Positions 1 through 11,778 are shown, numbered from the stretch's first letter. The stretch: DNA of 64,000 nt from Macrotrachela quadricornifera (GCA_022393335.1 JAJEKB010000290.1:124001-188000); one strand, 5' to 3'. Program-made: numbers and translations. The notes: generated by a model from the letters alone, not told the origin.

Positions 1-98
1 AGTGCGTGTCAATGCAAATATGTTCTATTTATGAAATGAGTCATGAAACGATTTTGCGCCAATATGTTATATTTTTCTATTTTATTGTATCTATGCTG
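1..98. other. Unassigned left edge
   Basis: AT-rich sequence with no recognisable gene. Its right part runs into the inverted-repeat element that follows. Confidence 0.3.
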
Positions 99-875
99 AT
101 TCATACCGGATGTACTAAAAGTTTTGCGGCATTTAGTATTTTTCAAATATCTCAACAGCGATCAATTGTATTATCTCGATACTTTTTTTTTAAAAATGCA
201 TAGTGAAAAGTTCTAAAAATCTGTAAGAAGAAATTCCTATTGGGTTGTTGCAATCATGTCTTCTATATTCAAAATGTATAGGTCAGATGAGAGACCTATG
301 TCCCACAATATTAAGTATTTCGAAGTCAGTTTTGCTTCGCAATAGGAACTTGCTCATACAGGTTTTGTAGAGCTTTTGACGGCGCATCTTTGAAAAAAAA
401 TCAAGATGTTATTATTTTCCCGAGTCGAGATATCCGTAAAATAAAAATAAGTCTTCCATATATTTTTGTTATACTAATTACAGTAGAACATAACACCGTC
501 ATGTGACCTGTTCATTTTGACTATCGAAGAGACTATCTCAACAAGTTAATAAGGATTCGTTCTTACAGTTTTGGCAGAGTTTTTCATGGGGCATCTTTTG
601 AAAAAAAAGTTAAGATGTTAACATTTTCTCAAGGCGAAATATTTGCAAACCAACAATATACTTAATATCGTGGGACATAGGTCTCTCATCTTGTCTATAC
701 ATTTTCAATATAGGAGACACGATTAGAACAACTCAATAGGAATTTATTCTTATAGTTTTTCTAGAACTTTTCAGAATGGATCTTTTAAAAAAGCATCAAG
801 ATTATACGATTGATCTCTCTTAAGATATTTCAAAACTAGTAAATGCCGCAAAAGTTTTGGTACACCCGGTACAAG
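99..875. mobile_element. Inverted-repeat element (DNA-transposon-like)
   Basis: The two halves are diverged reverse complements. The sequence around 101-245 (CATACCGGATGTAC, then a GCGGCATTTAGTA stretch) returns inverted at about 740-873. The block at 261-320 (AGGTCAGATGAGAGACCTATG) returns inverted at 660-720. Inside, a unit of about 100 bp containing CATCTTTxAAAAAAAATCAAGATGTTA is present as direct copies near 340-440 and 548-650. No transposase reading frame is present, so a non-autonomous element is likely. The outer ends are not sharply defined and no target duplication was identified. Confidence 0.6.
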
Positions 876-899
876 ATTGTTTTTATTGATGTCTATCTA

Positions 900-3480
900 T
901 ATATGTCAAATGATTGAATCGTTATTTTCTAACAATATAGTTAAATCTCAAAAAACTTGACTTATTTATTTAAATTTTTCATAGTTTTTAGTACGTATAT
1001 AGGCGCATATTTGAGAGTTATGAAATGATAATTACATTTCCAATATAACTAAATGATAAAATGATGAAGAATTTAATCTTATAAAATAACATCTAAACAG
1101 TATAATTCTATGTTGACAAAATAAATATATATATATTATTGTGTGTTGTTCCATATGTTGAAGATTTTATTTATTTATTATCCTGAATAATATAACATTT
1201 TATTAAAAATAAAAAATCTTTCTATTAGAATAATATTTAGATGTTTTAACATGTAAACATATAAATAGTGTATATGTTAAAAGTTCGTTATGTATATTTG
1301 ATAATATTATTAACAAATAGAATAATTTGAATCTATATTATAGGAGAACAAGTGATTTATGTTTATATAACGATAATATATTGTCTTTGGAAACTTTTTT
1401 AAAGATTTGTTATAGAGTGATTAACTACTTTATATTTGAATCATTCAGATTCGATTTAATAAAATAAATTTGTTTATTTATCAATGAATATAAATTGTTT
1501 TATTGTTTAGAAAATAAAAATATTTAAATTTAATTTATTTATTTTCTGGTTTAACTCAATATTAATATACTTTAACAATTTATTTTATTTATAAACAAAT
1601 TATTTTAGTTTAATCACATTAACTATTATATAAATGAACAATTATTTTATCTTATTTATATAAATCTCAAGAAAATCAACGTTATATATGATTATTTATA
1701 ATAATTGAAATAATTAAATAAATATCTCGAACAGATTTCGACCAATTTTAATTAATTTATTTTTTAATTTTAATTTATTTAAATTAAAATGATATAAATT
1801 TGAGTTAATTCAAAGTAAAATAAGTTTTTGAAATAGTTTCTCGATCGATTATTTTAATTAGGTTAGTTTATTTAATAGAATTATTTAAATCAATAGAATT
1901 TATTTATTCATTTTATTCATTGAGAAATAATTTCAATATTTAATATTTTCTTTTATTTATTTATAAATAATAAAAATAAATTATTTTTATAAATTAATAT
2001 ATATAAATATTATTTATTTATTTAATAATCTTAATTATTTCTAATTAGATTTATAAGGATTTTTATCAATTAATATTCGTCAAAAGAATAATTTGATTTA
2101 TTTAATTCGAATCAAAATAATTCAATTTATTTTTAATTTAACAACAACTTATATTTAATATATTATCATAAAAATCAATCTATTAAATAAATAATTATTT
2201 ATTAAATCTAATATATTTATTTATTGATTATACAATGATTAACAATCGATTAAAATAAACAATTTATTTCGTTTATTGGATAAAAAAATAGACTAATCGT
2301 TATTCTATATATATTTGACAAATTTCGAATAGTTTTAAAATAAATGAATAAATTAAATTGTTTTATATAAAATATTTATTTATAAATGATTTAAATAAAT
2401 AATATTTTATTTAAAATTGTTTTAATATAATATATTTCTAAAAACTAATATTTATATAATATATAATAATCCGATTATATTTAATATAATTTAAATAGAG
2501 ATTAATCTTGTTTTTTTTCATATGTTTGAATAAATTGATTATTATTTATTATTTATTATTTAATAATATAGATAAAGAATTATTTTACAAAAATATAATA
2601 TTTAATTAAGAAATATTTATCGATTTAATAATATTCTAATAATTAAAATAAATAAAAATGGTTGATAATGTAATCATATTTGATAAGAATAATATTAAAT
2701 AAAATTATTTATTAATTTTAATTCTAAATATGTTAAGTATTAAATCGATAAACTATTTCTAATCATTATTTTAAATAAAATAAATATCGATAATGAAGAT
2801 GATTATCAATTAATATTAACTTTATTTAACAATTTATTTCCTATCTATTTATATGAAAATATGTTAATTAAAATTAATTTTCTCTTTTATAAAATTAACA
2901 ATAAGTAATTTGATATATAATAAAATAAATTGAAAAATTCTTCATATATTTCAACTGTCTCCTACTATTTGTTAATACTTTCATTTCTATAAATGAATCA
3001 AATAAAAACTAACTTATTCTTCTCGTCGATTATTATATCAGTGAATAATATTCCCTTTCAATATCATATCGATCAAATACTTTTGAGATTTTATTATTAT
3101 TTATATATATATATTCATGTATTTTTCTCTTTTTCATGCTCGCATATTTAATATTGTATTAAAGACAATGCGAAAAACGATTGAATATATTAACTTTATC
3201 GAAATAGAAAAAATCTGCCATTTATATAACCATATAAATGAATATTATTCTTCGTTTTATATGATAAAAACTAATGTTTATATAATATTCAATTTATTTT
3301 CTAAATAATTCATTTTGATCATATATATTATAGACAATAAGTTTTCATTTAAATATTTATTCTATTATAATTAAAATAATATAAATTAACAATTTTTTTT
3401 GTTCATTCCATTAGTGAAAATAATCTCGGAGTAAAAGATTTTAAATGAATAAAAACTGTGATAAGACTAAAAATATTCTA
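900..3480. repeat. AT-rich block, copy 1
   Basis: About 2.5 kb consisting almost only of A and T, dominated by AAATAAAT/ATTTATTT strings, with no reading frame longer than about 60 codons. It is not simple-sequence slippage. Landmarks such as TTATTGGATAAAAAA and TTTCGAATAGTTTTAAAATAA (2270-2345) and AATAATATTCCCTTTCAA (3042-3062) recur in the same order at 44060-44125 and 44790-44815. The block is therefore an old dispersed repeat shared with 43030-44990. Confidence 0.5.
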
Positions 3481-4280
3481 TTCGAGGTCTTTATTATTAC
3501 GAACTAGCGGATATCGTATATACTCAACTGTTATTTTACGACCGAAGACAATTTGATTTCTGATGATATGAAGCTCATGTAAGACCCATGTTACCCTTTG
3601 ACTATAGACTGTCAACACAGGTTATTTACATAGGTTTCAGTTTATCAAAAAATAATTTACATAAGTATAGGTGGAACGATTTTGCGATCGACATCAGAAA
3701 ATCCACAAAGTCCAAAAGTAGATCAACTCGAGCTCTGAACTTGAATCAATCTTTAATCCACTCTTCATTTTCGTGCAACTTTGTCCGACCCTTGGAACAG
3801 TTTCGTCAGATAATAGATACGTTAGAGCGCGAAGTAGTAAGGCATAGTGCAGGGTGAAACATTAAGCTATTCTTTTGGTCCATTCATCATGAATCAAAAT
3901 TCTCTATATGAAGTTTGCCGATTTAGTTCGGTTTTTATTCTACTGAGGTCAATTCATTACCTGATCTTTAATGTTCGCCTGTGTCAAGCACCATGCCATC
4001 ATGCTAGATAGTATGATATTCTTCTAAACAGTAAGCAACAGCATACGAACTTTTCATAGAGGTATGATGATGTATGGAGATTAATCATAGAAACTCAAAT
4101 GCAAATTGTAAGGCCTGTGGAAGTTTGTGTTAGAGTTGAAATTAGGAAGCTGTGAAAATATGAGACTCTCGTGAAAGAACCAGATCCAAAAATACTCCGT
4201 TTAAAATCGCACAACACTTTCGAGAACAGAATTCTCATAAAACTTCATTGAAAACGATATTCTTGGTCTTATTCAAGTTA
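3481..4280. other. Unassigned segment
   Basis: Composition rises above the flanking AT-rich DNA. A plus-strand frame of 89 codons at 3588-3857 has no recognisable motif, no signal peptide and no clear promoter, so it is not called as a gene. It directly follows the 3-prime side of the minus-strand Helitron remnant and may hold that element's non-coding 3-prime end. I could not find a convincing terminal hairpin or CTRR end. Confidence 0.3.
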
Positions 4281-5540
4281 CTATTTTCTTCTTTTTATAG
4301 TCTTATTTTTGATCGATGCCAATGACCTAACTCTTGAGAAGGTGACATACAACTTTCCATAACTAAAAACTGGTTATGACAGAAATAGTCCTATTCGGGC
4401 GAATATCTGTCCTTGTGATTTGTTGATCGTAAGGGCAAATGAAAGTCGAATAGAAACTGACGTTGGTATAGCTTGAAAAGAAGAAAAGTGTTAGATGATG
4501 TTAGAGTAATTCTCCGTATCAAAACATGGTTTCCTTGCTTGGATCCTGTTGTCGCTTCACAATCAATTGTATGATTATACAAATGTCTCACAATCAGGCG
4601 AGTTTCATTGCAAAGACCTTGTTTAATATTTAAATTGCGTAGCAGCATAATAATGGCTCCAGTCTTCAAATTAAGTTTGTGAGCAGCCATTCATGACGGA
4701 GTGAGACTATTCAAGAGTTCGGATGGATAACTGCTCACGTCCTCGTTGTCCTCACACTCTACTTTATCTATATTCGTGCATAGTTTTTCTTTTTCGGACA
4801 TTCGTTGAAGAATCTCTTCATTAACTATAAGAAAATCGTCATTTTTGGGAGAGGGTATGAGTCTGCTGCACAAGGGCGGAACATTTTCTATTGAAATTTG
4901 TCTGACAAGTATTTCGTTGACCAAAATATCATCAGATATGCAACAATTAGGCAAATCGATCTCCCGTTCAGAGTTTCACGGTAATTGTCTATTACCCGAC
5001 ATTAGAAGTCATTTTGCAAATTCCTCTTCACCTGGATCTGTTCTGATGCTTTATTCTTGTCGAATAACTTTGGAGAGCATCCAGAGTTCGGAACTTTTCA
5101 GACACACTGCAATCAATCATGATCTGTTCGAAAATAGAACTACCGGTAAAACTTGGCGAAAGTCTCCGCCGAATATTATAATCTTTGCTCCGAACGATGT
5201 ATTTATGCTCATTACATATTGCAGTAAAGTATCAACTGCTTCCAGCGCATAAATGGAGCCATTGGTGCTTCAACCTAAATCAAAACTGCTGTTTTCCGAA
5301 TCGCTTCATCTTCTTTGCTGTTAGGTCGAATACTCAATATAGAAAAATGTGCAATGAATACTGGAATTTTAAAACAATTAGGAGCAGTTCTTCTTCCAGG
5401 TAGTAGATTTCCAGCGATTCCTGTCCATGCAACTGTCAAAAAAAGAATTCGTGAAATTTTCAGTAAATGGCACAGGGTGTTGTATAAATGAGTCTTGCCT
5501 GTATCAAAAAGTCCATCTATAAAACATGAAGCAGCAGTAG
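4281..5540 (-). pseudogene. Helitron PIF1-type helicase remnant (C-terminal part)
   Basis: This encodes the helicase end of a Helitron RepHel protein, which unwinds DNA during rolling-circle transposition. Reading down the minus strand one sees the Walker A motif GLFDTGKT (about 5514-5491), then AWTGIAGNLLPG, a degraded Walker B where the family has WDEAPMAP (stop, V, E, A, P, M; stop at 5277-5275), IIIFGGDFRQVLPVV (about 5140-5175), LKSSELW, LNLKTGAIIMLLRNLN, INKSQGQIFAR (about 4405-4435) and VTFSRVRSLASIK near 4300. At least three frame changes and several stops break it. The Rep/HUH half is missing: homology stops at 5540, where foldback element B begins. It is related to the longer copy at 46686-49482. 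Function is lost in this copy. Confidence 0.85.
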
Positions 5541-6476
5541 CCAAGGGGAAAAAGGCGGATTCTGTCTATCGGGGATACGGTGGCGATATATACGATACGT
5601 ACAATACGCTAACAATACGAACGATACGATTGCAATACAGAGAATATATGTAGAACTAAGTAGGGATGCACCAGTCCCAGTAAACTGGGTATCCAGTCCG
5701 ACTGGGACATCATCTACCTATCCTCGAGAGGATACTCGGGATCCTCAAGTCTCTATATTTGGGATACATCTCGGGATTCTCATGGGTCGCTGTTTAGAAG
5801 TACCCTTAGGTCCTCATATGCTACTGTTTAGAGGTGGCTTTGGGTCCTCATCTGCTACTATTTAGAGGTACCTACGATCCTCATAGACTATTATTTAGAG
5901 ATACCCTTAGATCCTCATGTCTTATTACTTAGAAACACCCTTGAACCATCATGTGCCATTATTCTGAAGTGCGCTTGAATCCCGATGTTCTGTTAATCCT
6001 TCCGCCATCCGTCGCTCTACAATAAAAACTCAATGGAGTTTTATTCTATTGTGAAAGTTATAAGTTTGTGCAGGCGCTCCTTTTGCAATATCTGTTTTTC
6101 ATGCTACCACGAAGAATTAATCAGCACAAAAGTGCAAAGGATTCTAAAAACCTACACACACTTTCCATATACAAAAGGGTATATATTGCATACTGCGAGA
6201 GAAATATGAAATGATCCGTTGACTATAATACAAAGACCTCTTGTTTCAGAATGATAGATAGGTCAGACTCCTGAGTATTACAATAGTTCATATCGTAGAA
6301 TCAGAGTATCTCCAAATAATACCATATGAGGACCCAACGATACCTGAAAATAGTAGCTCAGGAGGACTTAAGAGTAGAGTCAGTGGAACATTCGTACCCG
6401 CGATCCCTACAATCCGATGTCGATCCGTACGATCCGTGGAATTTCGGAATCCGACAATCCGCTTTTTCGCCCTTGG
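5541..6476. mobile_element. Foldback-like element B
   Basis: The ends are inverted: CCAAGGGGAAAAAGGCGGA at 5541-5559 matches the reverse complement of the stretch ending at 6476 (the complementary strand reads CCAAGGGCGAAAAAGCGGA). Inside each end are 10-11 bp repeats: ATACGATACG-type at 5580-5640 and GATCCGTACGATCCG-type at 6395-6460. Next inward are units of about 34 bp in plus orientation (5735-5990) and two or three in minus orientation (6310-6385). The core (about 6000-6310) matches the two edges of the core of element C. No transposase is present. It lies exactly at the edge of Helitron remnant 1. Confidence 0.7.
5735..5990 (+). repeat. 34-bp tandem array in element B
   Basis: About seven imperfect units of the form GGTCCTCATRTGCTACTRTT plus TAGAGGTACCCTTG. 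Successive units start with GTCCTCAT, ATCCTCAT or AACCATCAT about every 34 bp. It is the plus-strand arm of element B. Confidence 0.7.
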
Positions 6477-6479
6477 AAA

Positions 6480-6892
6480 ACTATCTTACTCAAGGAGAAT
6501 CAACTTGGAATAATAGGATCAAACTCTGAAGAGGATATACTTTGACTAATCCATTAGTGTAGAAATAATTATACACTTTTGCAAATAAATACGACTAAAT
6601 CTCATTGGAAATGACTTGTGAAATATTTTTCTATGAAATCTTCATTAACGATTAATCTAGAACTTGCTATCTTTATTATTTCGCAATTCGTTCAGTATTA
6701 ACTTTTGAGAGCCACAACTCCGATGGAATAATTGCTCAGTCACTATTAAAGATACTTCTGAAAATCTATCTGATGTTTTAGTGAGAAAATGCAGCTCAAA
6801 ATATCTGTTCTTTAGTTTAAGAGGAGTAGTTGGATTCTTTGTACATTGTTTCTGAAAGAACCTTGCCTATTGAAGGAATATCTCAAAGTTAA
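6480..6892. other. Unassigned segment between element B and tRNA-like repeat
   Basis: No gene is recognised. A short stretch near 6718-6738 (CTCCGATGGAATAATTGCTCA) resembles the Helitron helicase sequence near 47172-47195. It may be a scrap of that family, but the match is too short to assert. Confidence 0.25.
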
Positions 6893-6966
6893 GCTACCAT
6901 GGCTGAATGTTAAAGCTGTTCGACACACAATACCAAGGTACTGTGTTCGAATTTCGGCATCACCAA
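6893..6966 (+). repeat. tRNA-like sequence, probable SINE head
   Basis: A Pol III A-box-like TGGCTGAATGTTAAAGC (about 6900-6916) is followed about 35 bp later by a B-box-like GTTCGAATTTC (about 6950-6960). Spacing and sequence fit the Ser/Leu tRNA class (TGGCCGAGTGGTTAAGGC and GGTTCGAATCC). Acceptor-stem pairing is poor, so this is not a functional tRNA. The following 200 bp (to about 7160) may be the SINE body. A decayed tRNA pseudogene is the alternative. Confidence 0.4.
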
Positions 6967-7220
6967 ACATGGATGCATGCCAGACAAGTCACTAACAGCT
7001 ATGTGTCTCGGATTACCTGTATGATAGAACACTGACTACATTGTGACATAGGCCGACTTTTATAGGTAGTGTGTTGTTAGTTAGTGTGTACGGGGAGCTC
7101 AAGTGAGCGGAAGATCTTTGAGTCAAGTCAACCTTCTGTCCAGAGCTACAACTGGAAATAATTCTATTGGCTTGTTAAGAAATTTTTGTCGTTTTTTTCG
7201 TATTTTCCCAGAACAGTTCA

Positions 7221-7238
7221 GAAAGTTCTGGAAATTTC
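7221..7238 (+). promoter_or_regulatory. Heat-shock-element-like array in mariner promoter
   Basis: The sequence GAAAGTTCTGGAAATTTC contains GAA-nn-TTC-nn-GAA-nn-TTC: four consecutive units with the exact 5-bp spacing bound by trimeric heat-shock factor. Further GAA and TTC triplets at 7211-7219 have imperfect spacing. It ends 12 bp before the TATA box of the transposase. Heat inducibility is inferred from the motif only. Confidence 0.55.
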
Positions 7239-7249
7239 CATATTAAGGG

Positions 7250-7258
7250 TATATAAAG
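7250..7258 (+). promoter_or_regulatory. TATA box of mariner transposase
   Basis: TATATAAAG lies 35-43 bp upstream of the transposase ATG at 7293, a normal core-promoter position for a short 5-prime leader. Confidence 0.6.
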
Positions 7259-7292
7259 GCGGTGTAAATATCTCTCGAACCACAATAAAACT

Positions 7293-8337
7293 ATGGATAA
7301 ACACGCTGATAGCGAACTAGAATTGCATATATCTCGTAGAGAGCTTCGACTTCTTTTGCTTCACGAATTTCGCCTGGGTCACAAAACAGGAGAAGCAACA
7401 AGTAACATATGCCATACGATGGGAACGAATGCACTCTCCATTCGTACAATGCAACGTTGGTTCAATCAGTTCAACAACGGTAACTTTGAACTCGATGATT
7501 TACCTCATACTGGAAGACCACTCGAGGTGGATATCGATTGCTTAAAGGAACTTATCGAAGATGATCCTAGATTAACTACACGTTGTTTAGCAGAGCACCT
7601 TGGGTGCTCTCATGTTACAGTGGCAACACATCTGCACGAATTAGGCAAAACGTGCAAATATGGAGTTTGAATACCACATGATTTGTCACCGCATCAGCTC
7701 CAACACAGAGTTGATGCTTGTATGGAATTAATGACATCTCACGGCAACTACCGATGGCTTAATAATCTTATTACTGGCGATGAAAAGTGGGTGTTATATG
7801 TTAACCATACACGTAAGCGGCAGTGGCTGGCAGCTGGACAAAAAAGGTGTAGCAACACCTAAACATGACTCTAACCAAAAGAAGATTATGCTGAGCGTTT
7901 GGTGGGGAGTAAGAGGAATTATTCACTGGGAACTTCTTCCACTTAATCGCACTATCACTGCTGACTTCTATTGCCAGCAATTAGACCGAGTTGCAGCCAA
8001 ACTTCAGGGAAAACAGGATAAAATTTATTTTTTGCATGACAATGCCAGACCTCATGTTGCAAAATTAACTCGTGAAAAATTACTGGAGCTTGGATGGATT
8101 ACGGTTCCACATCCACCTTATTCTCCAGACTTGGCTCCTACAGACTACCACTTGTTCCGTTCTCTTTCTAACTATCTGAAGGAGAAAAAGTTCGACGACG
8201 AATACGATCTAGAAACGGGACTTCTCGACTTCTTTGACCAAAAGTCGCAGGACTTTTACGAAAGTGGGATCCTTTCTCTACCAGAGCGTTGGCGACAAGT
8301 CATAGATAGTGATGGAGCATATATCGTTAAAAGCTAG
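7293..8337 (+). pseudogene. mariner transposase with one stop and one frameshift
   Basis: This encodes a DD34D transposase of about 345 residues, the usual mariner length. It would bind the TIRs and cut and paste the element at TA sites in the nucleus. The N-terminal half holds the paired helix-turn-helix region with WFNQFNNGNFELDDLPHTGR. The catalytic aspartates are all present: TGDEKW (7779-7781), HDNARPH (8038-8040) and PTDYHLF (8143-8145), with 34 residues between the last two. The family WVPHEL motif is broken because its Trp codon is TGA (7668-7670). A run of six A at 7840-7845, one more than the frame needs, shifts the frame in the GQKGVATPK region. The 3-prime part then reads through to TAG at 8335-8337. 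Start chosen: the first ATG after the TATA box. It cannot make a full protein but could be mobilised by a related transposase. Confidence 0.95.
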
Positions 8338-8412
8338 TTGTATTCTTTGTATTGAAAAAATAAAAATAAATTTAGCAAAAAAAACGACAAAAATTTCTTA
8401 ACAAGCCAATAG

Positions 8413-10782
8413 AAAAATATTGAGCTAATGAAAATATCTTCGGATGTCCCTCTATACTGAAGGGTAGTCGAAAGGCGGGGTATTCTTTTCCTTCTTCTTT
8501 TTCATCTTAAAGTTTTCATATAAACTTGAGAGATGCGTATAATGACTTAAATAATTCGTAAAGTTAAACTACTTTATTTCATTAAAATTATTTATTTTTT
8601 TCTATTCATATATAGCCAACAAACTCTTGGCAATAGTACTTCATTGCGACGAACTGAACGCGACGAATTGATATAGTGCCATCGATTTTAATTTATGCTT
8701 TGATAAATGATTTTAGCTCACATATAACAGCTAATTATTTCTCAATTGAATAAAAAGTTCCTATTTTAGTCAATATTCTATGACAAATTCTTATTTATCA
8801 TCGATAAACCTCAATCGACATCTAATGGATAATAATTTATTATTTAAAAATTCCAATTATATTCAAGACTTTGAAATATGTTTATTTGATTTAATCATAT
8901 GTAAAAGGTAATTAAGAGTATTTATATAAAATTGTTGATATTATATTTCCATAGTATATACTTTTCTGCATGTTATCTCAAATTTATTGAAGCTGAAAAA
9001 TTGTTAAATAAAATATAATATCTTCTTTATATGTGACTGTATTCATTAAGTTTAATTTTATATATAAAAAGGTCATTAAAAAATTCAATGAATTTTTTTA
9101 TAATAATAATTGTCCATTGACAAGAGAATTATGTTTTTTGAAAATAACAATAATTTAACAAAATTCAAAAACTTTTCCTCATCTAAAAATTCGAGTAATG
9201 TACAATTCATTGATTTGTTACGACCTTTCGTATTTTATTTTCGATTAATGAATTTTTGAAATTTAAAATTTACGAATTGACTAACTTTGGGATATAAAAC
9301 ATACGAATTTATCAATTTACGAACAAATCAATCTTGATCGATTCATATCTCTTCTCCCCTCTTAAATCAATACTTTGTAATACCATCATGCGGACCTCAT
9401 GTCTTTTTAATCAGTACTTCGTGATACATTCATTACCAGCAATATTCTTTTATCAGTGTTCTGTGTTTTATAAATTTGTAACATTGTCAGTTCGAAAGAA
9501 AGTTCGAAAAGTTGTTATGAATTAAAGAGTTGTACATACATGAATAGTTACTCTTTATATCAAATAATAAATATTTGAAATTTTTTAAAAAAATTCAATT
9601 TTTATTATCTCTCACATATATACATATATTGTATTTGATAGATAATTAACAAATTTTATTGTTTCACACTAAACTAATTAAAATGAAAATGTTATTTAAA
9701 ATAAGTTTATTTTCGATGTTCGAAAATATAAAGTGTCTCTTATTAATGGTCTTTTCTTTGAATTTTCATCAAGATTCATTTGTTGTTTGTTAACATATGT
9801 CAACGATTGATTTTCTATGATTATAGACGAACAATAAATAATATATCTCTATATACCATTTATGCAAATAGTACATCTGATATATATATTAATTATTCTT
9901 AAGTTATATTTAAAACAATTACAAATTATTCTGTATAAGACTTAGTCACTATTCATAACTGAATATTAAAGATAAACGAATAGATCATTTATGCTAATAT
10001 ATGAAAAATCAATTGATTAATAAACCTCTTTTAAAATAAGAAGATCGGACGTTTTTCATTCTGTATAATTGTTGACATGATAAAAATTGATTTTTTATTA
10101 TGTTTATTAAAGAAGTAAAATTTTTGTTTAATCCCACCAAGAAATTCTACTTTTTTGTTCAATACACTATTAGTGAACGGCATTATTTAAATAATCATCC
10201 AATATTTGTATAATTAAAATAAAATCAATATTTTTATATTAAAAACTAATTAATTAAAATAATAATTTATTAGAATAATTATTCTTACAACTATATTAGA
10301 TAAAATATGAAAAAGTTTTTATGAAATTTCTAATAATAAAATATTTGAAGAAAAAATCAAATTAATAATCAATGATAGATTATCTTATATATAGATGCAC
10401 ATTCGAACAAAACTCTCGTTCTCCTTTATTTCTATACTCTAAGAAGTTTTATCAAATTTATTTTCGAGTAAACATCTTATGTAAGTTTTATTCCATTATG
10501 ATTCTTACCATATTGAAACAAACTTTTCCTGATATATGTTTATCTAACAGATTATTTTATAGAATATAGAACGACATAGAAAAAAAACGAGAAGATACTC
10601 TTCTTTTCATCTAGAAATAAATAAGAAAAATAAAGAAAATTTTTTTTTCTTTAAAGTTTATTTAAATCAGTTGTTTATTTTGGAAAATGGGTTCAGAATG
10701 AAATATATATTCATCTCAATTAGTTTATACTTAATATCAATCAATATGATTCTCTACAATTGTGTTTGTTTCGTAACTAACT
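8413..10782. other. AT-rich segment without genes
   Basis: No coding region, RNA gene or TIR element is recognised. Near 9361-9470 three diverged units about 44 bp apart (AATCAATACTTTGTAATACC, AATCAGTACTTCGTGATAC, ATCAGTGTTCTGTGTT) form a small minisatellite that creates a spurious 63-codon frame. Confidence 0.4.
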
Positions 10783-10784
10783 TA

Positions 10785-11778
10785 CAGTGCTGACTATAAG
10801 TCCCGCACCCCCTAAAGTGCTTCAATATTTCAAGCTGTTTACTTGAAATATTGGTTGCATGTGACTAGTGAAAAACACGGATTGTAGACACCAACCCGAC
10901 ATTAATTTAATGTAATAGATCAGAGTTGTATATGAAATACTACCTTTATCTTGATTTTCTCATACAGTGTTGGTCAAAAGTGCCGACTCTTCTCAAGTAA
11001 TTCAATATTTCAGACTGTTGACTTGAAATTTTAGTGGCCTATATCTAGTGAGAAACGTTGATCATAGACACTAATCCGACATCAATTCAATGTAAGAGGA
11101 TAGAGTTATATATGAAACACTATTTTTACCGTGAATCGGTCATGTCTCACTCAGAAAAATGATACTTCTCTGCCGCTGAACAGTTTATAGAGGATTTTTC
11201 TAGTGATAAATATAGCTTCTTAGGTGTAAGTTATCAGGTAGCAAGGACAGTTGAATTCAGTGAGATATGAGTGAACGACGAAATATACTGTGGCAAGAAA
11301 GTTACATCATCTTACCGTCAGTTTAGTACATGTTGCATTTGTAAAACTTTCTGGAAATAATTGTGGAACTCTGAATAGACTAAAAAAATTTCAGGTGAAT
11401 CAATCAATCTAAAGATGATTTTTATATTGACGGACTGAAAATCATCACAACTAACATTCCATCAGTACCTCTTCAGAGAATGATATCTCAACAATTTGAA
11501 AGATTTCTCTGATGAAGATTTTATTGAGTAAAGCTGAAGAATTAGGCTTTCAAAAATGATGAGTTCTGGGGCTTCCAAAGTGATTGTATGACTTGAATAT
11601 GAGTAATAGAAGGTAGCGATAGTGTTAGTTATATAACTTTCATCTGCTACATCAAGTCAATGTCGAGCTTGTGTCTACAATTAGCGTTTTTCACTAGACA
11701 CATGCAGCCAAAATTTCAAGTCAACAGCTGGAAATATTGAAGCAATTCAAGGGGATGGAGGACTTATGGCCAGCATTG
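10785..11778. mobile_element. Tc1/mariner-like TIR element with duplicated left end
   Basis: The left end CAGTGCTGACTATAAGTCC (10785) is the inverted partner of the right end, whose reverse strand reads CAATGCTGGCCATAAGTCC (ending 11778). Inverted similarity extends over about 120 bp, and both sides are flanked by TA (10783-10784, 11779-11780). The left end is present twice as direct copies starting 10785 and 10975, a tandem duplication of about 190 bp. The interior (11150-11640) shows no transposase I can recognise. TA flanks and the CAGTGCTGG-type terminus point to the IS630/Tc1/mariner superfamily. Confidence 0.7.

Larger units (their letters stand above)
7167..8409 (+). mobile_element. 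mariner transposon (1243 bp, near full length)
   Basis: Inverted repeats are essentially perfect. TTGGCTTGTTAAGAAATTTT at 7167, running on to about 7198, is repeated as its reverse complement ending CCAA at 8409. TA dinucleotides flank both sides (7165-7166 and 8410-8411), the mariner target-site duplication. Length is typical for mariner. Near-identical termini and a transposase with only two disabling changes suggest recent insertion compared with the other elements here. Promoter, coding region and AATAAA (8365-8370) are all inside. Confidence 0.95.

Noticed and set aside
900..3480. Mitochondrial control-region insertion (NUMT)
   Set aside because: No mitochondrial gene or tRNA adjoins any of the AT-rich blocks, and the blocks match each other.
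4845..5403. Plus-strand frames of 135 and 72 codons
   Set aside because: They are antisense to the Helitron helicase remnant, whose motifs are clear on the minus strand.
7780..7845. Separate start of the second mariner frame at 7780
   Set aside because: Its first about 22 codons are out of frame; family similarity begins only after the A-run frameshift at 7840-7845.
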